The notes under the pieces are model-generated. The model did not search any database, was not told the origin of the DNA, and saw only the letters and a list, made by a program, of their open reading frames with translations. Of a stretch of DNA of 64,000 bases, positions 33,801 through 44,743 are shown piece after piece. The stretch is taken from contig OU744454.1 of NCBI GenBank assembly GCA_916610825.1, positions 3,020,501 to 3,084,500 on the forward strand, written 5' to 3'. Origin of the DNA: Haliclystus octoradiatus. Taxonomy: Eukaryota; Cnidaria; Staurozoa; Stauromedusae; Haliclystidae. The stretch's first letter is position 1. Each line of letters begins with the position of its first letter. A program made the translations under genes and the position numbers.

Positions 33801-35593
33801 ATGAACATGTGATGAATTGTTAATGAAGTTTTATAAACAATTGGGCAAATTCTAGTTCATGATTTGTTTATGAACTCATTAACATTTTTTACAGGGATAG
33901 TTGAAATAGATTAGAGTTAATTTTTAGAAATTATTGTTTTTAATCTGGCTGTCAGAAATCAAAATTAGTGATGTAATTCAATTTTCAGTTTTTTCTATGA
34001 GAAATAACTTACTGCTTATCTAAAAGGTCATATATGTGAACATTGAAATAGTAACCTACAATTTTATGACGGTTTCATGGCACTTTCACATTTCAATATC
34101 GCGAACGTGTATGTTTTCATCCCCTGCGAAAAACAGTTCTGGAGTTCATGAACAGTTGATGAACCCTCAAACGCAGTTCATGAACAGTCCATGAACAGTT
34201 CATGAAAATTTGGGGTCATTTAACGTTCATGAACTGTTCAAGAACTGTTCAAGAATTGTTCATGAACTGTTCATGAACTCTTGAATCGTTTTCGCAGGGG
34301 ATTGCTTTCAAGCTTTTCATGGCATAAAAACTTTATCTTTTCACATTATTTTACATTTTCATGATGTTTTCACAGCACTTTCATGGCATCTCAATGGTGT
34401 TGGTAGTTCTGATACATATATTTCACATTTTATAATCAACAAACTCACCAACCTTGTTAGATCTTTGATCCCATACATGAATACCGTTTTTGAAGCTTCC
34501 AGTTATTAAATAGTTAGGGTTGGTCGGATGATATAGTATACATGAAACATAATCTGTATGTTGATACTGATTCAAAATATTTCCTGTTGATTCAAATATT
34601 CATAAAAAGATTAATTGTTTACATAACAAAATTGTACATGTATGAAGGGTAACATAGGTTGTTATGAGGCTACATAGGTCATGACTTATGTGTTTAGGAA
34701 TAAACCATGACAATCAATATAAAGTAGATAAGCTACTCTTTATAATAATAATGTTGATCATGAACTCCTGTAATTTTTAAAAAAATATTTAACTAACTTT
34801 GTGAACTGTTTATGAACTTTACAGGGGAATAGTTTTCCATTGCTCAGCGATTATATAGCTGCGTTTACATGATCAAATACTCCATACTGGCATAAATTAC
34901 GCCTATCTAGTTGGATTTTATATTAATCAAACCTTGAACAAACCCCTGCGAAAAACAATACAGGAGTTCATGAACAGTTCATGAACATTAAATGGCCTCT
35001 ATTTCATGAACCATTCATGAACTTCTGAACTCCTTAACTGCAGGGAAATGGCTACTTGAATGAGAGTGTATGCTTGATTATATACTAGGCCATAGCCATA
35101 TAATATTACCCGAAATAACATCAAACACAGTAGCTAATTTGTCAAAACCTCCACAAGCAATCTGTGGTGCCCAAGGACTCCATCGTAAATCTTTAATTGG
35201 ACCATCAACTTCATGACGTACAATGAATGGATTGGACAGATGAGACGTTGAATTCCATAAAATGAAAGATGAATCCATCGACGCAGATGCAAAAATATTA
35301 CTACCATAGTGATTGCAGCATCGTAGTTTTGTAATCGCATTACTGTGTCTCTTTTCAAACAACTTGTATTTGTGTATATCTACCATGCAGCGTTTGGGTT
35401 TCTGTTGTCTACAACTTGGGGTTTGTGGATTTGAGAAGTTTTCAAGCAATTTCTTGACATTTTCGTCATGGGGGGAGTCATCTGCCCTATGATTATTTTC
35501 AAGATTTAGTTCGATATCTTGTTGTTTCTTTCGCTTTGATTTTGAAATGTATGGTTTTAATACTGATTGCCCTCTCTTGTGTATATTATCCAT
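30591..35593 (-). CDS. WDR25: WDR25 homologue, complete five-exon gene, 389 aa
   Basis: A WD40 beta-propeller protein. Its role is little known; the splicing factor CDC40/PRP17 is a relative. Exons: 35593-35110, 34583-34453, 33338-33168, 32292-32152, 30833-30591, all with AG acceptors and GT donors; phases join to one open frame of 390 codons. The N-terminus has LKPYISKSKRKKQQ, a conserved basic patch. Diagnostic matches to vertebrate WDR25: DKTIVAWDF.T.AKISNQI, FLAQTSGSYIA, KRYEGHK, ATGSDDGKLYLYD and a final LGSWHGDI. The exon 2 donor is AAG|GTTGGT, because the stronger-looking GTGAG 4 bp on would break the frame. Introns 1-3 carry CCCCTGCG elements; intron 4 has two MITEs. Shorter than the roughly 540-aa human protein, mainly at the N-terminus. 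Confidence 0.92.
30972..31148. mobile_element. pogo-like MITE in WDR25 intron 4
   Basis: Starts CAGTCAAACCTGTTATAACG and ends with an inverted ACAGGTTTCACTG. Inner CACCTGTCTATAGTGGTCAC and TAAAATAGTATTTTCCATTG recur inverted at 48763-48938, and decayed pieces lie at about 38715-39290. TSD not clean. Confidence 0.7.
31317..31505. mobile_element. palindromic MITE in WDR25 intron 4
   Basis: Termini AAAGGGTTACCACAT / ATGTGGTAACCCTTT. Inner arms from TTTGTATTCATATTTACTAA through GAAAATGTTGGGAGACAC are matched inversely. About 80-bp arms around a short centre. Confidence 0.82.
32152..32292 (-). CDS. WDR25: WDR25 exon 4
   Basis: 47 codons, phase 0 at both ends. Encodes DVYSCWDLCLNRSNNTFLAQ through KRYEGHK. 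Acceptor CTTCCACAG, donor AAG|GTTTGT. Confidence 0.9.
32475..32832 (-). mobile_element. SINE interrupted by a CCCCTGCG element
   Basis: GATCTCAGCCACGACACTGC, GCATGGCAGATAGGTCTCGG and the TGATCTAATCTGAAGTTCGG head match the first SINE family. The body is split at 32602-32667 by the 66-bp element. Lies in WDR25 intron 3. Confidence 0.85.
32602..32667. mobile_element. minimal CCCCTGCG element with empty site
   Basis: 66-bp near-perfect palindrome from CCCCTGCGGAAACAG to CTGTTTTTCACAGGGG. The undisrupted SINE reads ATTGTCAATGCG; here TTGTC and TCAATATGC flank the insert, so TC is the 2-bp duplication. This copy defines the family's ends. Confidence 0.88.
32990..33120. mobile_element. decayed CCCCTGCG element in WDR25 intron 3
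   Basis: AAAAAACAGATCATGAGTTC at the left, the GTTAAATGGCCCCAATTTT spacer, CATTTAACGTTCATAAA, and CTTTTTTGCAGGG at the right. The left tip is degraded. Its right end lies about 48 bp from the exon 3 donor. Confidence 0.65.
33168..33338 (-). CDS. WDR25: WDR25 exon 3
   Basis: 57 codons, phase 0. Encodes MIRHCQTINGQIHDLLFLPD through AKISNQIYQ. Acceptor TTCTTTTAG, donor CAA|GTGGGT. The ATG here is internal, not the start. Confidence 0.9.
33387..33529. mobile_element. CCCCTGCG element, diverged
   Basis: CCCCTCTGCTAACAG to TTTTGCAGTGG with TTCATGAAC units between. WDR25 intron 2. Confidence 0.7.
33625..33896. mobile_element. CCCCTGCG element, long
   Basis: Starts CCCCTGCGAAAACAGTTCAG. Interior of GTTCATGAAC units and spacers. 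Right end TTTTTTACAGGG. A CCAGGGGAAA near 33732 may mark a second, fused copy. WDR25 intron 2. Confidence 0.75.
34121..34300. mobile_element. CCCCTGCG element, 180 bp, TSD AT
   Basis: CCCCTGCGAAAAACAG to GTTTTCGCAGGGG with AT on each side. Interior has GTTCATGAAC arrays around the AAATTTGGGGTCATTTAACG spacer. WDR25 intron 2. Confidence 0.88.
34453..34583 (-). CDS. WDR25: WDR25 exon 2
   Basis: Completes the GGA codon split with exon 1. Encodes GNILNQYQHTDYVSC, ITGSFKNGIHVWDQRSNK. Acceptor TCAACAG, donor AAG|GTTGGT. Confidence 0.85.
34943..35045. mobile_element. CCCCTGCG element in WDR25 intron 1
   Basis: CCCCTGCGAAAAACAATAC to CTCCTTAACTGCAGGG, flanked by AA on both sides. Confidence 0.8.
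35110..35593 (-). CDS. WDR25: WDR25 exon 1 with start codon
   Basis: 161 codons plus one base. Start ATG GAT AAT ATT; the upstream sequence has no longer in-frame extension. Holds the basic N-terminus and the first WD blades (IFASASMDSSFILWN, KDLRWSPWAPQIACGGFDKL). Donor TCGG|GTAATA. Confidence 0.9.
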
Positions 35594-38500
35594 TATGCAT
35601 TATGCAGTGGTGTAGCCTGTAGAGGAATTAGAATAAGATAATCAGTGATACAAATATTTCTTAATTTCATGGCACACAGCTCATGTACAATTCACGAACA
35701 TTTTATTACAGTTCATGGACACTTGTCGAAGTTCTTAACTTTTTCACACATGATGATGGATGATGATGACAATGATGAAGATATATTTCAATTGAGTAAA
35801 TATTACAAATAGTTACATGATTGTATCACATGGGATCACATCTTAAATTTGACTGATTTTAATTAATGGCATGATGTTATCGAATTTCTCAATTCTCTGC
35901 AAACTTGCCCGATTTGCAGAATAGTGCGTTTTTGGAGAGGTCTCAGGGGCGCCAACATATCTTAGCCTGCGGACACTTTGATGAACTTTTGTCTTCTTTT
36001 CGGTGGGAAAAACAGATATTTTAGCTAAATAGTAAACAGAGTTGATTCAAAAATTGTGAGGGCGACTTGAGGGACTTGAAATGTTATTTCGGAGGTGGCC
36101 CTGCCGTAGCCTACTTGCTTATAACGAATTTTTGCATTCTCTGCGGGCAGAAAACAGTATTCTATAGATAAACAGTAGAAATAGGGTCCCTGAAATTTCT
36201 GAAAATAAAAAATTGCGGGTAGCTGGAGTGTACGAAATATTATCTCGGGACGGATCTGCCGTACTCTGCACTCCAGTAACGTGGCAGACTTGGCGCGGTA
36301 CTTTATGAATTTACGTTAATTGTTATGTACAGTACAGTAATGATTAATCTGACATCGAAAAATAAGTAGGCCTACAACCCTACATCAAGTCATCATCGAT
36401 TTTACTTTTTGCCTTAAAAAGTTTTAAACCTAGCTAGAACTTTATTCTATATAATTTTTCTCTAAATTCTGTTTAGGCTATTTAAGGCTAGTGCCGCTAA
36501 CCACTAACTACAAATGAAGTTAAGTTTGATTAATTGAAAAATTTATTATAAACAGCGTTTATTAAACACAACAGTAAACACAATAGTATTGTGACAATAC
36601 CCTTGATAAACTTATGAACGGTAGATCGTAATCATCCATCTGAATTATCTACGATCGATATGGATGAAAACCTTCTTCTTGTGTAGCCTATAAAATACTT
36701 CTCACGATTGAATTAGAAGTGAAAACAAAGAAAGGGAACCGTGAAAAAAGGTCTCTCTCAAAACATTTTTGTTTTGACAGCGTCGTTTTCTAAACTGCCT
36801 CGCAGTGAAAATAGCCTCTCCAATCCTTGTCAGCATATCATCAGCAGATTGGACAAATGGTATGACAAATGATAGTTCATTAGTTAGAGACTTTGCACTT
36901 TACAATATAATAATCATAATTGATAAATTCTGCATGAACGGCATTCAAGATATGGCTCGACTCTATTCAGTTGATATGCTACAAAGAGCCTGTTGTTAGT
37001 CAGCAGAAATATAATATATATATATATATATATATATCACAGTTGAACACTGAACTGGATTCATTCGAATTTTGAAGTTAGAATTACAATATTGAATTTT
37101 GGTAGGGGAAATGAGCTTACTTACTACCGTAGCTTGATAATATGGGAGATTATAGACTGTGACGTAGTTTGACACTTTGATTATGAGGTCTAAATACAAT
37201 TTGATATGAGGTCTAAACACAATTTCATATGAGGTCCCAGGTTGGAAAGATTGCATTATGCGCGGCCAAGGTGGTATTTTTTCTCGGAAAATGTGCGGCT
37301 GAAAGTCAAATTCTAGTGTAATTTTGTGCGGGTGGATCACATATGTCGGCAAATTTTGGATATAACATCTAAATAATCATGGAAATTATGTCATTTTCTT
37401 ATAAAATACAGATAAAATTATGAAATGCGCGGCTGGAAAATGATTCAATGAAATTAATTTCAGCCGCGAAAATGATTGCGCGGCCAAGATCTTGCCCGCA
37501 AACAGTGAACTTTCCAATCTGGATGAGTTCTAAAAGCTCTTTTAACTATGACTCAAATTTCTATATTCTTGTTTCCTTTATTATTTTAGGGTGTAAATAT
37601 GCAAGAAAAAGAAAAGTCACTCTTACTAGATAGTTTATCTCTAGCTGTTGAAAAGGTGATTGCATAATAAACATGCTTATTTTAAACGCGGTGGATATTG
37701 TTCCGACAGCCGGAAAGCTGTCTTCAAAAGATAATGTTCCGTGGGTCCTTTGCGCGTGAGTATGTAGATAGTAAACATGGCTGTGTCGATCGATTCAAAA
37801 TTATATCGTAAAAAGTTCACCCACACCGTAAATTGGATCGACTGTTTGGAATAAATATCAAGAAAAACGATATTCAGCATATCTATGCATTAATCATTTT
37901 ATTCTGTGTTTGATTTATCGAAGCTTTTCAGCGATGCAACCCAGCGCAGTGTTTTTAATGTTTGAGTGTCGTGACATTTATTTGGCGCGTTCAAAAGGTT
38001 TTAGCGAATATTTATGCTGCCTAACAATATTTAAAAACATTTTTACTATGGTAATTTGTAATAATATGGGATAATTACTTATTAGTCATTTCCTTTTCCT
38101 GTAACTGATGCTATATGCGGCCTACCAATTCTGATTTTGTCGTATACCAAAAGTCAAAACCCCGAAACTCAAAACCAAAGCCGTGTTCGTTCGCTTTTTC
38201 TACAAGTTTGGAAGAACGGTGGCATCCAGCGTCGTGAATCTCTCATATAAAGTGTTTTCAACCTCCAGCACTTTAAATTAAGTTATTTTATATTCTATTA
38301 TAAAACTGATGAACAGAATTGTTATTAACGTAGTCAAGGGACCGTCCATCGCCATTGCAACATGAATGAATGTGAGAGAAACGCAAACAGCACATTAAGC
38401 ATGCGCAGAAGACGCACGGAACATTATCTCTAGCACTCAGGATTCCGATTTATCCACTTCGTAAAAATTATTATGTAAAATGATTTACTCTAATCCGAAT

Positions 38501-39378
38501 TGTATTACCTTGTCGTCTTGCTTATATTTTAATGTAGTTTTGAGAACTAATATTATAGGTAGATTTCTATGTAAGTGCTTACTTCTAATCTTCCTAGCTA
38601 TCATTAATAACCTTATTCAATGTGACATGTATGGCGGAAGTTGAAAGAAATAAAAAATCTCATGCAGGTCATTTATCAAACCATCTTTATACAATATGTA
38701 CCGTACGTCAAAACTGTGCTATACTGATCACCTCTAAAAAGCAACCGCATGTCTCTAAGGAGGAACTTAATGGATAAACATTGACCAGCGGTTGCTACAA
38801 GCTAAACTTGAATTAAACTTGGGGTAAATTTAGCAATCAACGTCAGTCATGGCTTCGACATGGCTTCAAATTTTCAAGTTTTAACATGGTTTCAGGCACA
38901 AAAACAATACAACGAACAGCACGCATTTGATACTAATCGCGTAGAGTGCACTGGTCATTTTTGCCCCTTTAAGTGGTAACACAGTAAATCCAATATTATA
39001 TTAAATTAGTCCTGTATATAAAGATGAACTGTCTGTAGTTGTTAATTTATCTGGATATTATAAATGGCTGTTATATAAAGGTTTCATTGTATGCTATTAT
39101 ACCAACCCTGTATATAGAGGCTAGCTGTCTGTTGTGGTCAATTTGTCTACCCCTCGTAGCTGGCTGCTATATATAGGTTTCATTGTATGCTATTAAACCA
39201 ACCCTGTAAACAGAGACCACCTGCCTATAATGGTCAGTTTGTCTACCTCTGGTAGCTGTTATGTACAAATTTCCTGTACAAGGAAATTAAACAAGCAGCT
39301 GGGATTTATAGAATTGTATTGCATGTTGAATGTTGACAATGATTTCCTGTTTACGAATGAATTTACAACCTGGATACT
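35594..39378. other. intergenic DNA between WDR25 and the repeat-dense zone
   Basis: Upstream of WDR25, so its promoter should lie here, but no element can be placed. Contains a decayed TTCATGAAC patch (35680-35750), a (TA)n run at 37014-37036, GC-richer GCGCGGCCAAG blocks at about 37260 and 37478 that may be ends of an old element, and decayed pogo-like MITE pieces at 38715-39290. No gene recognised; the short frames have no support. Confidence 0.45.
37014..37036. repeat. (TA)n microsatellite
   Basis: Simple TA run. Confidence 0.95.
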
Positions 39379-39389
39379 CATGTGAAAAA

Positions 39390-39523
39390 CATTTGAACAG
39401 TTCATGAACAGTGCATGAAAATTTTGGGCTTCCCCTGTGAAAAACAGTTCAGGAGTTCATGAACTCCTGAATTGTTTTCGCAGTGGTGTTAATGAACTCC
39501 TGGACTGTTTTTCTCGGGAGTAG
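39390..39523. mobile_element. CCCCTGCG elements, compound
   Basis: A minimal copy CCCCTGTGAAAAACAG to TTTTCGCAGTGG (39432-39486), preceded and followed by half elements (AACAGTTCATGAACAGTGC; AATGAACTCCTGGACTG with TTTTTCTCGGG). Confidence 0.7.
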
Positions 39524-39900
39524 CCTAGTCTACCGATTAATTTACATAGACGTGTGTCATAACGGTATGATACAATACCTTAATCTAATAATGATTTGAT
39601 TTATTATTAAACCTATATTTCTTAAATTGCTATTTGATATCAAACGTAAATCAGTTTAGTCATATGGTGTAAAGCACACTTTGATAACTTTTCTATGTAC
39701 TAGAAGATCATAAACAGATCAGTTTACACATTCATGAAATGTGCATAGAGTTCATTAACTATTTAAAAATTTCATAGGGGTAGCCAAATGCTGATGCAAA
39801 CCTCTGACTTGATAAGCTTAAGAGCAAATCCAGTACAAATTTTCTGATTTATAATCAAAACTCTATATAAAATATGTAGTCAAAAATCAGACAATCATGT

Positions 39901-39940
39901 TTGCTACTCAGAGTTTCACGCCAAGGCGATCATCAGGCAA
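39901..39940 (-). ncRNA. hammerhead ribozyme-like motif
   Basis: Minus strand TTGC - CTGATGA - TCGCCTTGGCGT - GAAAC - TCTGAGTA - GCAA. Mirror of 40089-40128. Confidence 0.6.
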
Positions 39941-40088
39941 TCTATTCAATGGAAAAATACACTATACCTTCAGGATATATACAATCGCAGTGCTATTATT
40001 TAATGACGCTATTGTTTACATTTTGTATTTTACATTTTACGCGATTGTATATATCCTGAAGGTATAGTGTATTTTTCCATTGAATAGA

Positions 40089-40128
40089 TTGCCTGATGAT
40101 CGCCTTGGCGTGAAACTCTGAGTAGCAA
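40089..40128 (+). ncRNA. hammerhead ribozyme-like motif
   Basis: TTGC/GCAA stem I, intact CTGATGA, stem II CGC-CTTG-GCG, GAA, stem III ACT-CTG-AGT (a fourth C-G pair possible where the 28989 copy has T-A), UA cleavage site. Confidence 0.62.
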
Positions 40129-40611
40129 ACATGATTGTCTGATTTTTGACTACATATTTTATATATTATTTAAAGCTCTGCTGTAAAGCATTGAGCCCTA
40201 TGTTCAATCAGTAAGACAACTTACAACACATTAATCAAAACTCTATAACAAAAATCACAGAAGAAATGTTCTAGGAATTCGGAAATACTGTAATTGCTGA
40301 TCTTGAACAACTGATTAATAACATTTAAGTAATTCAGAGTAATCAAAGTTTCTCATTTAAATATAATTGTACTATTTTAACGTTTGAGCGGTTTTATTTT
40401 TAAGATTAAAACACAAACATCTCCTAATAATCCTAAAAAGGTTATTAATTGTGATGAAGTCGAAAATATTTGTGATGCGCTGTACAGCATTTTTCATCAT
40501 GGGCTAAAGACAAAGAGGTTGGTCCTTTATCTTTGCTTTTGTAACTGTTGTTGAGTTTCTTTATAGGATTTTCGTAGATGTTTTGATTTGATTCTCAAAC
40601 CTTAATGATTT

Positions 40612-40660
40612 GCCCGTGCAAAAGCAGTTCAAGAGTTCATGAACAGTTCATGAGCAGCGA
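40612..40660. mobile_element. CCCCTGCG element, left-end fragment
   Basis: CCCGTGCAAAAGCAGTTCAA then two TTCATGA units, then unrelated sequence. Confidence 0.55.
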
Positions 40661-40713
40661 CAAAGGGAAACAATTAAACTGAAAGACCTTACTTTTTTCT
40701 AAATTGGAAGGTA

Positions 40714-40775
40714 GGCGTGCGATAGATCGCACGCCTTGTAAAGCCGAGGCGTGTGCGTGAGATTGCACGCCTCGG
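40714..40775. other. two adjacent GC-rich perfect hairpins
   Basis: GGCGTGCGAT-AG-ATCGCACGCC (40714-40735) and CCGAGGCGTG..CACGCCTCGG (40744-40775, 12-nt loop). Both contain GGCGTG/CACGCC. They stand out in AT-rich surroundings. Function unknown. Confidence 0.85.
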
Positions 40776-41161
40776 AATACAAGCCATGCAGTAATTAGGA
40801 AGCTGTATATTGTGTTTTAAGTTGTATTAATTTAAATGACTTTTTTTTCGATGTCAAAATTCATCAAGTGTGAAATTCCAATAACGCATTAACTTAGTTG
40901 AAACTTTATTCATTTGAAAATTCTATTGATTATTGATTGATTTCTTCGGGTATTCGAATTAACCCAACAACGCAGATGGCTCATTGGTAGTTGATTATAA
41001 ATTAGATTTGATGTACCAATAATAAATAATCCTCTGAAAGTCATTTATTAGCCTTGACTGCGTACCTGGACCCCAAAGTTTTTATTTTGAAGCCATAGTG
41101 TGAACTAAACTAAAGTCTGGTTTTCAGTCTAACAAGCTCCACTGAGTTGTACATATAATTT

Positions 41162-41271
41162 CCCCTGCGAAAACAGTTCATTAGTTCATGAACAGTTCAT
41201 GAACATTTCAGGAAAATTAGAGCCATTTAACGTTCATGAACTGTTCATGAATATTTGAACTTGTACGCAGG
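41162..41271. mobile_element. CCCCTGCG element
   Basis: CCCCTGCGAAAACAGTTCA to TTGTACGCAGG with the CCATTTAACG spacer. The right tip is shortened. Confidence 0.78.
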
Positions 41272-41760
41272 CTAGCATTGACATGCTTTGATTTTATCTA
41301 AACATTAAATGAACTCTGCAAAAACTTTCACCGATTTCATGATTCATAAACTTTACAAACAATCTTGAAGTGTTCATGAACAAGAAATTTCTAGATTTCC
41401 AAAGGCAGCAGCATGATCCAAAGAAAACAGATTCCGGTATCTTTTTTATTCTTATACTAAATGTCAACAAAAAATGCTGAAGAACAAAGCTTTAAATGTC
41501 CTGGGATTACGGAGACTAATCTTAAAGCTAGTCTAGAAGAATGTTGAACATTGTCTGCATGAGTATGCAGGATATAACTCAATAAGAAAATTTGATTCCC
41601 AAATATGTTTTCTATCTTTGCTAGGTCTTCCTCTGCTCGTATTGTTTCATTCTGGCCTGTTATTGAAGCGATTTGTCCAAAAGAAAATATTCAAGCTATA
41701 TATCGGTAAAGATTTCATGTGTTATTTATCTTTAGCACAAATTCTTGTTAAATAAATCCA

Positions 41761-41896
41761 AGTGTTCATGAACAGTTCATGAAAAGTGTTCATGAACAGT
41801 TCATGAACTTCATGGAAAGTTAGTAAACATTTTTTTGTAGGTTCATGAACTGGTCCATGAAATTTAAATTGCTTAAAAGTTCATGAACACTTCGGA
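41761..41896. mobile_element. decayed TTCATGAAC element
   Basis: GTTCATGAACAGTTCATGAA repeated, then degenerate units. No clear termini. Confidence 0.55.
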
Positions 41897-42853
41897 ATTA
41901 TTATTCAAACATTTTCTAACAATTTTAATCTGGAATGGTCGTTGAAATGCTGTCATTTCCCTAATTTGACAAGAAAAGGAAAAAACGATTTTCTCCTGAA
42001 TCTTAGACGCATTTCCGGAAACCTAGTTTCCAGGTTGCTGGGTTTTATCAGACCCTGAACGTAGTTATCAAAATAGAATTATAGTTCTAAATTTCTGAAA
42101 TTGTGCACCATCCAAAAATTCAGATTTCTGTATTCATTTTCAAAATTTGAAGATGTGGAGCTGTTTTAAGGTACTAGGCAAGAGTTTCTAACCCATGTTC
42201 TGCTCCATGAAACTGAGAGTCGTGGCACACAGGCTAGAGAAACTTACCAAAAGTCGTTCCATCATTCCTGAAAACATGATAGGCCAATCAGATGCCACCT
42301 CTTGTCGCATGCTGTCAAGTAATAGGATTAGGTTGTTTTAATTGGATTTTTTTTATTTGAGTGACAGTTTTCAAGGAGAAAATGGCATGTTAAGTCAATC
42401 CAGATGTGAAAATCACAGCTTGACAAAGTTGCTAGTTTTGTGTAATGCGTTCAAATCCCTCTTATTTATTTGATTGAGTGGGAAAACTTTTTCCCATGAG
42501 TTTCGTTAGCCTTTACGCTGAACGTCTGACGTAATCATGCAGGGTAATGGAGTTTGCCCGATTAAGATACATTAAGACAGCTGAGTTTATGTTGAGAAGA
42601 CTTTCCTAATTAAGCTTACATTATAAAGCGTTTTAAATTAAATTAAATTTATTGTTTTGATTTTTTTTATTATTTGTGCTAGACTTGATATTCCGCAAAA
42701 TGATCAAAACAGATGTAATGCATGGATTCGCCACGTGATCTGTGAGAAAACAATTGAAAGCTATTTGACACTTATCATTCAAGACTCAAAGCTATTAAAG
42801 TATGTATATGAATCACTTTGTCTGTTTGTTTGTTTGTTTGTCTGGTCATCAGT

Positions 42854-43068
42854 CAGGGTCCGACAAAGTCCGGAAACTTTGAAACCTGGTTTGCGGAAGG
42901 CTAGCAAAATTCAGAAGGAAAAGGCAAAATGCTGAATACATTAATGAAAGTTATTAGAAAAATACGAAAAATAAAATTTCGTTTTTACGATTTTCTGTCA
43001 GTACAGTTACTCAAACGTTTATCTAAAAGTTGAGGTTTGTGGAAGGTAAAACATTTTGTCGGACCCTG
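42854..43068. mobile_element. hAT MITE, 8-bp TSD TCATCAGT
   Basis: CAGGGTCCGACAAA at the left is matched inversely by TTTTGTCGGACCCTG. TCATCAGT flanks both ends (42846-42853 and 43069-43076). Also an inverted AACCTGGTTTG.GGAAGG-type block. Non-coding. A decayed relative may lie inside the 3.15-kb elements (about 47430-47645). Confidence 0.88.
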
Positions 43069-43079
43069 TCATCAGTATA

Positions 43080-43600
43080 AGGCTAGTGTCTAAAACAATG
43101 GTTGAGCCATCTGGAAACCTACTATTTTTGTAAACTTTTTTTCTGGATTTTTGTTGATATTTTGGCTATGTATCAGAAAAATGTCACATTTCTTCTGAAT
43201 TTCATTTGCGTATGATCCCCTCTTTTGACGGAATGCAGTCAATGCATCACTTTGAACCACAATTTTCCGCATAGGTTCTCTTCCAATAGACTTTCAAATG
43301 CCACAGTAGAATTTTTGAGATTGTTACCTCCATAGACCTCCATATTACTTTACTTTAATGAGATTTAAAAGTATTTTTTGAAATTTTTAAAAGTTTTCCC
43401 ATTGACTTCAATGTGTATTAATTTAGATGGGCATTGAGCGCCCATTTTCCAATATGTTTTTGAACTCAAATTTTAAACTAATGATTTTTTACCCAATAGA
43501 TTGATAAGATTGAGAATACAATTTAACTTTCAAATTTTATTTTTTTGGATCAGTCTAACCCTATACATTCCTATTAGCAGTATTTCTAAAAAAATAAGCA
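43080..43600 (-). repeat. interspersed repeat, second copy
   Basis: Inverted relative to 1100-1560; see that entry. Directly abuts the hAT MITE, so the MITE probably inserted at its edge. Confidence 0.55.
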
Positions 43601-43643
43601 TGCATTAACTTATTTAGTTCTGCCTATATATAATTTGTAACTT

Positions 43644-43729
43644 CCCCTGCAAAAAACAGTCCATGAAAATTTGGGTATATTTAACTTCCATGAACTGTTC
43701 ATGAACTCCTGAATTGTTTTTCGCAGAGG
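43644..43729. mobile_element. CCCCTGCG element, TSD TT
   Basis: CCCCTGCAAAAAACAG to GTTTTTCGCAGAGG with TT on both sides. Confidence 0.82.
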
Positions 43730-43811
43730 TTAATCTTATTCCTTTTTGAACTGACAATGATATAATGAATGATGTTGAGACATTTTCATCGACCGCTATT
43801 TGTAGTTTCTT

Positions 43812-44019
43812 CCCCTGTGAAAAACAGTTCAGGAATTCATGAACAGTTCATGAACGTTAAATAGCCCAATTTTCATGAACAGTTCACAAACAGTTCATGA
43901 ACAACTCTCACCTACAGTTCATGAACGGTTCATGAACAGTTCATGAAAATTAGGGGCCATTTAACATTCATGAACTGTTCATGAACTGTTCATGAACTCC
44001 TGAACTGTTTTCACAAGGG
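43812..44019. mobile_element. CCCCTGCG element, TSD TT
   Basis: CCCCTGTGAAAAACAG to CTGTTTTCACAAGGG with TT on both sides. GTTCATGAAC units in both halves around TTAGGGGCCATTTAACATTC. Confidence 0.85.
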
Positions 44020-44210
44020 TTGTCGTTACCCTTTGTTTTAAAATATTTTCTTCGTTGCTGATTTTCATTGTGCACAGAAATATATTTTAAGCTTTAAGTA
44101 CATAATACATTGACTTGTGTGCACATCCTACATAGGTCTTTTCTTTAAAGAGAATTTGATAAGTTTGGCCTCAAATAAATTTTCAAAATTTCCTTGCTTC
44201 CCAACATTAA

Positions 44211-44480
44211 TCATGAAGTTCATAAAAATTTTCAAAAGGATACATTCATGGACTTTTCATGAAGTTCATGAACTGTGTGTACATGAACTTAAAATAGACA
44301 AGAACCGTTTTCAATTTCATAAAACCTTATTGAATTATTAGTTAAATGAACTATTTACAGCCAGCTCATAAACCACTTCGTGAACTATGTGTTCATTAAT
44401 CTAGATTGAAAAACTTTTCACGGACAGACAGTTCATGATCATTTCACTTTCTTCATAAACACTTCCCTGAACTCAGAAAA
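44211..44480. repeat. decayed TTCATGAAC patch
   Basis: Scattered TTCATGAA and AGTTCATGAACT units without recognisable ends. Confidence 0.5.
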
Positions 44481-44743
44481 TTAATGGCTTTTTGCATACC
44501 CTCTTGTAAGAGTATTCAAGCATGGCTTGCTGTGCTTCACCACAATCTTAATGCACTTCGGATGTCAGAAGACACTCGGGAAGCTAGAATATCCTAATTT
44601 GCAGCTGGATTATTCATCACGCTTAACTTGTGGCTTCTAGCATCACTTGTGCAGGTAAATTATGATGAAGCACGGCAACCCGTGCATAAGCCCTTGCATG
44701 AAGTTGATAAATTGTTTATAGAACTGTGCAAGGAACATCCACA

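Larger units (their letters stand above)
39864..40166. repeat. palindrome with two hammerhead folds
   Basis: Outer arms ATATGTAGTCAAAAATCAGA / inverse, two hammerhead cores, then GGTATAGTGTATTTTTCCAT and GCGATTGTATATATCCTGAA inverted pairs around a 55-bp centre. The far flank to 40226 matches 28733-28774. Confidence 0.92.

Noticed and set aside
42657..42935. 92-residue plus-strand protein
   Set aside because: Runs into the hAT MITE and through a GTTTGTTT repeat; no homology features.
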